Positions 7,159 through 14,848 of a stretch of 48,445 nucleotides of DNA are shown here, piece after piece. The stretch lies in the NCBI GenBank assembly GCA_029821635.1, contig JALGSW010000008.1, forward strand, positions 1-48,445, given 5' to 3'. The notes below the pieces were generated by a model. That model saw only the letters and a list, made by a program, of their open reading frames with translations. It did not search any database and was not told the origin of the DNA. The stretch comes from Candidatus Zipacnadia bacterium. GTDB lineage: Bacteria; Armatimonadota; Zipacnadia; Zipacnadales; UBA5352. Numbering within the stretch: the stretch's first letter is position 1; the number at the start of each line of letters is the position of its first letter. A program made the translations under genes and the position numbers.

Positions 7159-10100
7159 ATGCGAGCCCATTCGCACCGCGTGATCATGGCGCTGGGCGCC
7201 GCTCTTGTGGTCGTCTGGCTGAGCGCGCTTGCGGCCGGCGCCCAGGAGGCCGCTCCGCCGGACGCCCACCCGCTCAGCAGCACGGACGAGGCCACGCTGC
7301 AGCGTAACTGGGACGCGATCAGGGAGCGGGGCCTGCGCCTGCTGCCCGTGCCCAAGCGCATCCGGTTCGAGGATGAGCCGGTGGTGCTGGCCGGGCCGGG
7401 ACAGCGCCCGGCGATGATTGTGCTGGCCAACGAGACCCAGCGCGGGCAGATCGCCGCCGAGGAGATCGTCTCGCGTCTGGCAGATTTCGGGCCACGGGCG
7501 GAGGTCCCGATCGTGACCGCGCCGCAGCCGGGCGCCTACAACATCGTCATCGAGAGCACGTGGCCGGGCAGCTTCAGCGGGGACGAGAGCCGGCCGCCCG
7601 AGGCGCGCCGGACCGACCAGGCCTACGGGCTCTACCCGAGCGCCGATGGCATCGTGCTGGCCGGTCAGGGCGAGATGGGGATGCTCTACGCAGCGGTGAC
7701 CCTGCGCTGGTTGATCGAGGAGCAGGACGGCCGGGTGCTGCTGCATCCCGCGGCTGTGGTGGACTGGCCCGACTACCAGCACCGCCAGATCGGCACGCTG
7801 CTCGCGCCGTATCACACGCGAGGGCTCTCCGGCGGCCCGCAGGCGCATCTGGAGAGCCTGCGCCCGCATCTGGACTGGCTCTTCCGGCTGAAAGCCACGG
7901 GGACGTTCCGCCACAGCATCGGCTCGCGCCGGCACTCATCGCTCCCCGACCAGGTAGCGGCCTCGGACGGGGAGCTGGCCGCGGCGGGGATGGTGAGCGA
8001 CTACGCGGCGGCCCGGGGCGTCGTCGGCGTGCACAACGGTAGCGTGGCGCTGGGCACCGAGCCCGCGGACGGCGACCGCCCGGGCTTCGACCAGATGATG
8101 GTCGGGCGTGGGCGCTACCACTCGTGGGCGCGCCACGACCTGCACCGCAACCTGGCGCGCAACATGGCGAGCTTCTGCCAACAGGCGGGCTTCGGCCAGG
8201 CCTTCATCCACGCCGTTGACTCGGGTGGGATCCTCGACCCGGAGATGTGGTCGCAGCGTGACGCGCTCACCCGCGAGCGCTACGGTGACGACCGTGTCTC
8301 CGCCGACGCCGACATGTTCAACATCTACGCCGAGGAGTTCACCCGCGCCGGTGCCGAGATCATCTTCGTCGCCTACCCCTACTCCCCGCAGTACCTCTCG
8401 CGCGAATTCGTGATGAGGTCGCTCGGGCTTTCCGATAACGAGCAGGGCCGCGCGCGCGCCGATGAGTTGGTGGCGGGCACGAGGAGCTGGATGCTCGGGA
8501 TCAACGAGAAGCTCGCCCCGGGGGTGCGCATGTGCATCCGGGAGGCCGCGCGCGAGGACATGTTCCGCTTCTTCGACTGCTACCCCGACCGGCCGATGTG
8601 GATCTACTGGGAGCTGACGCACTACCGCAACAGCATCTACCCGCTGCTGACCACCAACATCCGCTGCATCGGCAGCGGCTACAGCCCCGAGCGCCCGGCT
8701 GAGGACGCGCTGTGGGCCAATGACATCGACTACTCGTGGTTCAGCGAGCCGAACCGCGCGGCCGCGTGCGAGTATGCCTGGAACACGCGCTTCCCCGGCA
8801 GCAAGCCCTACGATCCGGCCTACATGGCGGGCGGCGAGCCGGAGGTGGACGATCAGGCGGCCCTGGAGATCGTGGCTGAGCGCGCGGCGGTCGGACTGTG
8901 GGGCGTGCAGGCGGCGCCGCTGATGCAGCGCGTCCTGGCAACTCACCTGAGCTGGCGCGCGGCGGTGGACCCGCACAAGGCGACCGAGCGCCTGCCGGCA
9001 AGTACTTTCGCGCCGCTGGTGCGCAAGAACCGGCAGGCCTCGCACGATGCCTGCGACGCCATGGACGAGCTGTGGCGGCAGGTGCAGGAGGCGCGCGCCG
9101 AGGACCGCACGCTGATGGACGACTTCGCCCACGCGTTCTTTGTGCAGTTCTACGCCATGACCACCGCCGCCCGGGCCTACGCCGACGTGCACCTGTGCGA
9201 GCTTCAGGCCACCGAGGCCATCCGCGCGAGCGACATGGAGCAGGCCATGGCGGAGCTGGCTCGGGGGCGCGAGGAGCTGGCCCTGAACGTCGCCGCGTAC
9301 GAGCTGAAGCTGGCGGAGCTGCGCGACGAGCCCTGGGTCATCAGCCCGGACGAGCTGTCGGACTCGTGGGCGGCGCGCCCCGAGGGCCAGCTCATCCGGC
9401 CCGACTTCGCAGCGCTGGGGACGCGTCTCGACGATCTGGAGGCCAACGCCGATCGGCTCTATCAGGAGTACAACATCCCCGAGTGGTTCCGCGACTGGTT
9501 CGCGGGGCGCTCGCTCTCGGCGGTTCGGGCGCGCGGGGAGGTCACGCTCGACGGCATGCTGACGGAGGCCGACTGGCAGGCGGCGCCCCCGGTGGACCAG
9601 TTCGTGGGCCACAAACAGTACAGACTCATGGCAGTGCCTGCCGAGGTGCGTCTGCTCTTCACCGACAGCTTCCTCTACCTGGGAGCGCGCCTGCAGCAGC
9701 CGCTCATCGGGCAGATCGACGAGCCGCCGCGGCCGCTGAGCGACTACCGCTTCACCGAGCAGGTGGAGCTGCTGCTGGTGCCCGGCGACGCCGGTGCGGA
9801 GAGCCTCTACCAGTTCGCGGTAGACAGCGCGGGGAACCTGTTCACCATGCGCAAAGAGATGGGGGCCGACGGCCCCGAGCCGGCCGTCGAGGGCTGGGAG
9901 TGTGGGGCGCAGGCGGCGGTGGCCCGCGGGCCCGAGGGCTGGTCGCTGGAGTTGGCGGTGCCGCTGGAGGCCCTGGGCCGGGCCGCCCGAGGCACCTGGC
10001 ATGCGGTCCTCGCTCGCGACCTCGTGACCTCCGTTGAGCCGCGGGAGGTCGCGACCTACGCCTCCGCGTTCTTCGACGGCAGCAGCTATCACACGGCGGA

Positions 10101-11247
10101 GCTGTACTCACCGCTGTACTTCGTGTCCGATCCGCCCGCGCAGGCGCCGATCGAGCTGCCCGGGCTGCATCTGACCGACGCGAGCCTGCAGACCCGCACG
10201 ACCCAGCGCGGAGCGGGCACGGAGGTGCGCTTCGGGGTGACGGTGGAGACGCGCCATCCGCTGCTGAACGCAGTCGTCGGCGCGGAAGTGCTCGACGGTG
10301 AGGGGCGCGTGCTGGGCGAGGTGGAGGTGGCGCGGCGCGAGGTGGTGAGCGTGCACCATGCGACGGTGCAGCCCGCGTCGATCCAGCTCGACACCGAGGA
10401 GCCGGGGGTGACCGTGCTCCTGCGCCTGACCTGGTCCACGCTGGAGGGCGAGCAGCGCGAGCTGGTGCGGCGCTTCATTGTGGGCGAGGTGGCGGCGGCG
10501 GTGGCCGAGCCGGATCGCTTTGCCGACGGCGTCAGCCCCGGGACCCGGGCGCTGACCGTGCCGGTGAGGGTGCCGCTGGAGTCCGAGGGCGAGCCGCTGC
10601 TGAGCCTCGAGCGCGGCACCGTGGAGTTCTGGCTGCGGCCGCGGTCCGACATGGCGCTGCCGCCCGAGCAATGGGGGGAGCGCTTCGTCTACCTCTTCCA
10701 CTACGGCCCGCAGCAGGCCGCCGGACGCACCTCGCCGGGCCGCAACAGCATCACGATCTGCCACGAGCGCAAGGGCTGGATCAGCCTGACCGCCTACTCG
10801 CCGGACGGTGATCGGCGCCTGGTGCACGCTCGGCTCCCCAACTGGCGGGCGGGGGAGTGGCATCACGTGGCCTGCACCTGGGACCTGAGTACGGACGATC
10901 AGTCGCGCATGGGTCTCTACCTCGACGGCAAGCAGAGCGCCCAGAACCTGTGGGGGCGCACCGGCGGCGTCGAGGATCACAGCCCCATGCGCATGACGGA
11001 GGGGGCGTGGCAGGGGCAGCTCGGCAGCCTCAACTGCGGCGAACGAGTTGCTGACGCGGACTACGATGAGCTGCGCATCTGGAGCACCGTCCGCTATCAG
11101 GAGGACTTCGCGCCCGAGGAGGCGACGGGCGCCGAGCCCGCGGAGGGGTCGCTGCACTTCGGCTTCGAGGGCGACCTGAACGGGCGCTTCCGCACCGCCG
11201 AGCGGGAGGGCACGGTGCTCGCGCGGCCGGGAAGCTCCGAGCGCTGA
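7159..11247 (+). CDS. Exported multidomain GH20/GH84-like protein with CBM9-like and LamG domains
   Basis: 1362 residues. The open frame extends far upstream, but ATG at 7159 has AGGGGA at 7145-7150 and begins a clear signal peptide ending at about AGAQEA. Residues about 50-190 form a GH20b-type N-terminal alpha/beta domain (LLPVPKRIRFEDEPVVLAG; GQGEMGMLYAAVTLRWL; VDWPDYQHRQIG), the module that precedes the barrel in hexosaminidases (GH20, GH84) and some glucuronidases. Residues about 195-560 are barrel-like; I cannot place the catalytic pair. Residues 560-785 are helical. Residues about 790-980 are a CBM9/DOMON-like domain (VTLDGMLTEADWQAAPP). Residues about 1145-1350 are a LamG/concanavalin-type domain (GTVEFWLRPR; GEWHHVACTWD; YDELRIW). 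It probably cleaves or binds an exported polysaccharide. Its stop is 1 nt from the convergent GH36 gene. Confidence 0.72.
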   Translation: MRAHSHRVIMALGAALVVVWLSALAAGAQEAAPPDAHPLSSTDEATLQRNWDAIRERGLRLLPVPKRIRFEDEPVVLAGPGQRPAMIVLANETQRGQIAAEEIVSRLADFGPRAEVPIVTAPQPGAYNIVIESTWPGSFSGDESRPPEARRTDQAYGLYPSADGIVLAGQGEMGMLYAAVTLRWLIEEQDGRVLLHPAAVVDWPDYQHRQIGTLLAPYHTRGLSGGPQAHLESLRPHLDWLFRLKATGTFRHSIGSRRHSSLPDQVAASDGELAAAGMVSDYAAARGVVGVHNGSVALGTEPADGDRPGFDQMMVGRGRYHSWARHDLHRNLARNMASFCQQAGFGQAFIHAVDSGGILDPEMWSQRDALTRERYGDDRVSADADMFNIYAEEFTRAGAEIIFVAYPYSPQYLSREFVMRSLGLSDNEQGRARADELVAGTRSWMLGINEKLAPGVRMCIREAAREDMFRFFDCYPDRPMWIYWELTHYRNSIYPLLTTNIRCIGSGYSPERPAEDALWANDIDYSWFSEPNRAAACEYAWNTRFPGSKPYDPAYMAGGEPEVDDQAALEIVAERAAVGLWGVQAAPLMQRVLATHLSWRAAVDPHKATERLPASTFAPLVRKNRQASHDACDAMDELWRQVQEARAEDRTLMDDFAHAFFVQFYAMTTAARAYADVHLCELQATEAIRASDMEQAMAELARGREELALNVAAYELKLAELRDEPWVISPDELSDSWAARPEGQLIRPDFAALGTRLDDLEANADRLYQEYNIPEWFRDWFAGRSLSAVRARGEVTLDGMLTEADWQAAPPVDQFVGHKQYRLMAVPAEVRLLFTDSFLYLGARLQQPLIGQIDEPPRPLSDYRFTEQVELLLVPGDAGAESLYQFAVDSAGNLFTMRKEMGADGPEPAVEGWECGAQAAVARGPEGWSLELAVPLEALGRAARGTWHAVLARDLVTSVEPREVATYASAFFDGSSYHTAELYSPLYFVSDPPAQAPIELPGLHLTDASLQTRTTQRGAGTEVRFGVTVETRHPLLNAVVGAEVLDGEGRVLGEVEVARREVVSVHHATVQPASIQLDTEEPGVTVLLRLTWSTLEGEQRELVRRFIVGEVAAAVAEPDRFADGVSPGTRALTVPVRVPLESEGEPLLSLERGTVEFWLRPRSDMALPPEQWGERFVYLFHYGPQQAAGRTSPGRNSITICHERKGWISLTAYSPDGDRRLVHARLPNWRAGEWHHVACTWDLSTDDQSRMGLYLDGKQSAQNLWGRTGGVEDHSPMRMTEGAWQGQLGSLNCGERVADADYDELRIWSTVRYQEDFAPEEATGAEPAEGSLHFGFEGDLNGRFRTAEREGTVLARPGSSER

Positions 11248-11248
11248 A

Positions 11249-13204
11249 CTACGCGCGCCGGTAGACCAACAGCCTCGTGCCGGGCTGGTCGTTGATCGTC
11301 ACCGGCCAGCCCCGGGCCAACTCCGCGCCGCTGCTTTGCCCGATCGCGCCATCGTCGAGGTCTTCGAGCTCGTAGCTCGCATCCGCGGTCAGGCCCTGGA
11401 GGCGTGCGGTGATCGCGATGATCGGACTGTGCGGTCGGCGGAAGGCGATGACGCAGCCCTCGTCGAGGTCGGGCCGATGGAACTGCCATGCCGCCCAGGC
11501 CTCATTGTCCAGGCTGTAGCTTTGCAGCGGGTAGAAGTCGCCGCTGAAGTACGGTCGCAGGCGCAGGTGCTGGTCCATCATCGCGCGCAGCCACTGTGGT
11601 GGGGCAAAGTCACCGGCGGTGGGCGTGAAAATGTTCTCGGTGTGCACCATCGCCGGGCTGAGAGCGCTGCGGAACGCGTACGTGTCGGCGCGGTCGCAGC
11701 AGCCCGCCGAGAGCGGCACCCAGAGCCCGAGACCGTGCGTCTGGGCCTGCATGCCCGCCGGGTCGAAGCCGGGGAAGCACTGGTAGTCGCTGCGCCACAG
11801 CGCGATGCTGCGGGAGATCATCTCCAGGTCGATGCGCCGGCCTCCGCTCGAGCAGTTGTCGATCAGCAGGCCCGGATGGCGCTCGCGCAGCTCATCCCAC
11901 ATCGCGTAGAGGCCCTCGATGTGGCGGATCTCGCTGCTGCCCACGCGGTCGGGCGCGTCGGCCGCCTCCCAGAAGGGCGCCGGGTTGGTGTTGAAGTCCT
12001 GGCGGTAGCAGGTCACTCCGGCCTCCGTGATGATGCCGGAGATCAAGTCGGTCATGGCCTGTCGGGCCTCGGGGATGCCCAGGTTGAAGAGGTAGTTCGC
12101 GCCCACCGGCCCCAGCAGCCACTCCGGGCGAGTGCGCGTGAAGTGCGTGCCCTGGAAGACGCGCTCTGGTTCGATCCAGAGCACGAAGCCGAGGCCCATC
12201 TCCGCGAGAGCCTGCCCCACCGGGGCGAGGCCGTCGGGATACGGTCCCCGGTTGGGCCACCAGTTGCCGACGTGCTTCCCCCACTCGCTGTTGAAGACCG
12301 TGGAGTCCTCCCTGAACGCGCCGTCCCCATACCAGCCGGCATCGATCCAGAAGTACTCCAGCGGCAGGTCGTGCTCCACCCACCAGCGGGCCTTCGCGAT
12401 CTGGTTCTCGGTGTGGTTCTCGCCCCAGACGGCATTGCAGACCGGCGCGCGGACCGGCTCTCCGTCGGCGCACGGCGTGTAGTGCTGCAGGATGAGCCGG
12501 CGCAGCATGTTGTGGCCGTGCAGGCGCTCTCCCTGCCAGAACAGCAGCAGCATCCGTGGGGTGCGGATCGTCTCACCAGGCAGCAGGCGCAGGTGTGTCC
12601 GCAACATCCCGGCGCGCATGCGCACGCCGTCCTCACGGACGAACTCTGCGCGCCACGAACCGGTCCAGCCGATGGCGCCGATGACGCCATGATCCTCGGA
12701 CTGCAGGTTGAAGAAGGGCAGCGCTTCATGCGAGGAGCGCCCGCCCGCTGACTGGATGCTCAGCGTGGGATGGTTGTAGAAGGTCGCCTGCTGCGGCGCG
12801 AAGTCGTCGATCTGGCAGTCGCTGCCCTTCGCCCAGTGCAGGACGGTGTTCGGCCCGAACTCCGGGAAGAGCCAGTCGAGGGGGCGCAGGTCGGCGATGA
12901 TCGGTGTGGGCTCGCCGCCGGTGTTGGTGAGGTGCACGATCCACTCCACCGCCGGAATGTCCGCGAAGCAGCGGGCCTCAAGCCGCGCCTGCAGGCCGCT
13001 GTCGGGATCGGTCCAGGTGAGTGTGCGACCGAGCGCCTCGCCGTCAGGCGCTTCGGACTGCTCTGCCGGCCACTCCGCCAGCAATTCGCCGATGGGCCGG
13101 CCATCGTACGTGAATGACAGCGGCGGCGGCGCGTCGGTGCTCATCGCGCTCTCGAACCATCGGCGGCACTGCGACATCTCGGCCGGACCGGCGACGCTGG
13201 ACAT
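11249..13204 (-). CDS. GH36-family alpha-galactosidase (cytoplasmic)
   Basis: 651 residues. ATG at 13204 has GGAGG six nt upstream on the minus strand. The GH36 landmarks are in order: YFWIDAGWYGDG, the nucleophile D403 in CYRQDFN, the NCSSGGRRIDLEM block, and acid/base D473 in LWRSDYQ. The 70-residue gap between the two aspartates fits family GH36. The N-terminal half is the beta-supersandwich domain and the last 80 residues a small beta domain. The enzyme should remove terminal alpha-galactose from oligosaccharides. Related specificities such as alpha-N-acetylgalactosaminidase cannot be excluded. There is no signal peptide, so it likely works on imported oligosaccharides. It lies 44 nt downstream of the H-x9-DG protein on the same strand and may be co-transcribed. 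Confidence 0.9.
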   Translation of the reverse strand: MSSVAGPAEMSQCRRWFESAMSTDAPPPLSFTYDGRPIGELLAEWPAEQSEAPDGEALGRTLTWTDPDSGLQARLEARCFADIPAVEWIVHLTNTGGEPTPIIADLRPLDWLFPEFGPNTVLHWAKGSDCQIDDFAPQQATFYNHPTLSIQSAGGRSSHEALPFFNLQSEDHGVIGAIGWTGSWRAEFVREDGVRMRAGMLRTHLRLLPGETIRTPRMLLLFWQGERLHGHNMLRRLILQHYTPCADGEPVRAPVCNAVWGENHTENQIAKARWWVEHDLPLEYFWIDAGWYGDGAFREDSTVFNSEWGKHVGNWWPNRGPYPDGLAPVGQALAEMGLGFVLWIEPERVFQGTHFTRTRPEWLLGPVGANYLFNLGIPEARQAMTDLISGIITEAGVTCYRQDFNTNPAPFWEAADAPDRVGSSEIRHIEGLYAMWDELRERHPGLLIDNCSSGGRRIDLEMISRSIALWRSDYQCFPGFDPAGMQAQTHGLGLWVPLSAGCCDRADTYAFRSALSPAMVHTENIFTPTAGDFAPPQWLRAMMDQHLRLRPYFSGDFYPLQSYSLDNEAWAAWQFHRPDLDEGCVIAFRRPHSPIIAITARLQGLTADASYELEDLDDGAIGQSSGAELARGWPVTINDQPGTRLLVYRRA

Positions 13205-13248
13205 GGATGGCCTCCAGGGTACGTGATGGATCGGGACCGGCAGGCGCG

Positions 13249-14673
13249 CTACTCCTCACACGGCGGCTCGGGCTCCATCCCGGGCTCCATCCCGGGCATC
13301 CCCTCCATCCCGGGGGGCATCCGCTCCGGGCGCTTGAGCTGGTATGCCTCCGGCTCGACCATGCAGCTCCAGGGGGCGTCAAGTCGCACATGCCCGTCCG
13401 CATAGGCGTAGTTGTTGGCGTCCTCGTGACGTCCCGGATCGGGCAGCGAAGTGCCCGGGTAGTCGGGCCAGTCGAAAGCGTCGCCCTTGCCGATCTCCGA
13501 CTCGTACAGCATGATCGTCATTGACAGATCGTCGATCGCCGAGAGCGGCTGGCGGCTGAGTTTGTAGTTGAAGGCGTAGCTGAAGGGCGCGTCGTCGGCG
13601 GGGCAGTGGTGAATCGCGCGATTCCTGGTGTACGGGTAGGTTGCTGCGCACCAGCGGTCGGCAGGCGGGAAGCGCTCGTCGTAGTCCTGGCAGTACATGA
13701 GCATGGCCAGCGAGAGTTGCTTGAGGTTCGACTGGCAGATCCGCGTCGTCTCTTCCTCGCGGAGCTTGCCGGCCATGGCCTCTTCGAAGGTCATGCCCGG
13801 GTCGAGCAGCACCGGCTCCCGGCACCACGCCATGCTCCAGCCGCGGTCGCCATTGGCCAGCGGCATGGCGAGGCGCAGCAGCGACAGGCCGGTGACGCGC
13901 ACTGTCGCCTCGTCGCCCGCCACCCGCACCTCGTCCACGCGGAACTCCGCGTCCATCCTCGGCGAAAGCACGAGATCGATGAGGGAGTAGTCGTTCAGGC
14001 CGTCCCCCTCGGCCATCATCATGCTGCGCATGAACTGGTACGGATCGTTCTCGCTGCTCCCGAACGCCTCGAGCTGGCGGGTCACCGCCTCGCGCGCCTC
14101 AGCCTGGCGCGTGGCCTCCAGGTCGAGCGCCCAGCCGTCCCCGAGGCGTCGCAGGATGAGCGTGCCGGGGAACTGCGCGTGCACCGTCAGCTCCGCCCAG
14201 CCGCTCATCTCCTGCGTAACGATCCTGCCGAGTTCGATGTCCGCGCCCATCATCAGCGTGGGGAGCGCGTAGCTGAGTTCGTAGCGCCACCGCTCCTCCA
14301 GCCCGCTGCCCTGCTCAGCTATCTGCGGCAGCGCCCAGCCGTCCATCTCGATGCCGCCGCGCGTGTCCGGGTGGGTCAGCGCCCATCCGGCTTCCCACTC
14401 GCCGGCATCGATCGCTTCGAGGTAGTCCACGGCAACGCGTTCGATGGCGGCGGCGTCGGGGGCGGCGGGCGCGGAGCCACCGGGCGGCAGCTCGGCTGCC
14501 GGCGGCTGCGCTTGCGCGAGCGCGTTGACGACGGGCAGCAGGGCGGAGCGTACGGCCAGCGAGGTGGAGCGTGCGGTGGCGACGCTCAGGGCGAGGCTTC
14601 CGACAGCGAGCAGTGCGAGCGCGATCGTCGCGAATACGTGCGGGTAGAACCTACGCCAGTTGCTGCGGGACAT
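13249..14673 (-). CDS. Membrane-anchored protein with NTF2-like segments and a pseudopilin-type H-x9-DG head
   Basis: 474 residues. The ATG at 14673 is chosen over an in-frame GTG at 14682 because a G-rich Shine-Dalgarno-like run lies about 9 nt upstream. One transmembrane segment lies at about 10-32 (HVFATIALALLAVGSLAL). Residues about 70-290 look like two NTF2/DUF4878-like units (YLEAIDAGEWEAGWAL and following). Residues 310-430 match the head of DUF1559-type pseudopilins: C313-QSNLKQL, MLMYCQDYDERFP, C-P-x-D, and H416-x9-D426-G427 in NNYAYADGHV. The prepilin N-terminal methylation motif is absent. The tail is rich in Met-Pro-Gly repeats. The form of the head is typical of Armatimonadota. 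Role unknown; perhaps a surface or secretion-apparatus accessory. It is transcribed ahead of GH36 and divergently from the giant gene at 14849. Confidence 0.72.
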   Translation of the reverse strand: MSRSNWRRFYPHVFATIALALLAVGSLALSVATARSTSLAVRSALLPVVNALAQAQPPAAELPPGGSAPAAPDAAAIERVAVDYLEAIDAGEWEAGWALTHPDTRGGIEMDGWALPQIAEQGSGLEERWRYELSYALPTLMMGADIELGRIVTQEMSGWAELTVHAQFPGTLILRRLGDGWALDLEATRQAEAREAVTRQLEAFGSSENDPYQFMRSMMMAEGDGLNDYSLIDLVLSPRMDAEFRVDEVRVAGDEATVRVTGLSLLRLAMPLANGDRGWSMAWCREPVLLDPGMTFEEAMAGKLREEETTRICQSNLKQLSLAMLMYCQDYDERFPPADRWCAATYPYTRNRAIHHCPADDAPFSYAFNYKLSRQPLSAIDDLSMTIMLYESEIGKGDAFDWPDYPGTSLPDPGRHEDANNYAYADGHVRLDAPWSCMVEPEAYQLKRPERMPPGMEGMPGMEPGMEPEPPCEE

Positions 14674-14848
14674 CCGGAACACCCCCCGGCTCAGATTGTC
14701 CGTCTCGTACGCCCGCCTTCGCTTCGCGTGGCGCCGGCACCTCCGCGCTCTCCGCGGGAAGAAGCCCGTCGGAGCCGACGCCCTCCGCAGGTCCGCGCAC
14801 CTTCAGCGCGAACCTGCATCCATCATGCCTCGAAGGAGCGTGTCGCCC

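Noticed and set aside
7936-10092. A minus-strand frame of about 718 codons opposite the GH20/84-like gene
   Set aside because: Same reason: no motif, biased composition, and it is fully covered by a gene with recognisable domains.
13249-14673. A standard type IV pseudopilin
   Set aside because: There is no prepilin cleavage motif at the N-terminus, and a long non-pilin region precedes the head.
14660-14848. An upstream extension of the first toroid-propeller gene
   Set aside because: The signal peptide begins at 14849 with a good ribosome-binding site; the extension would bury it.
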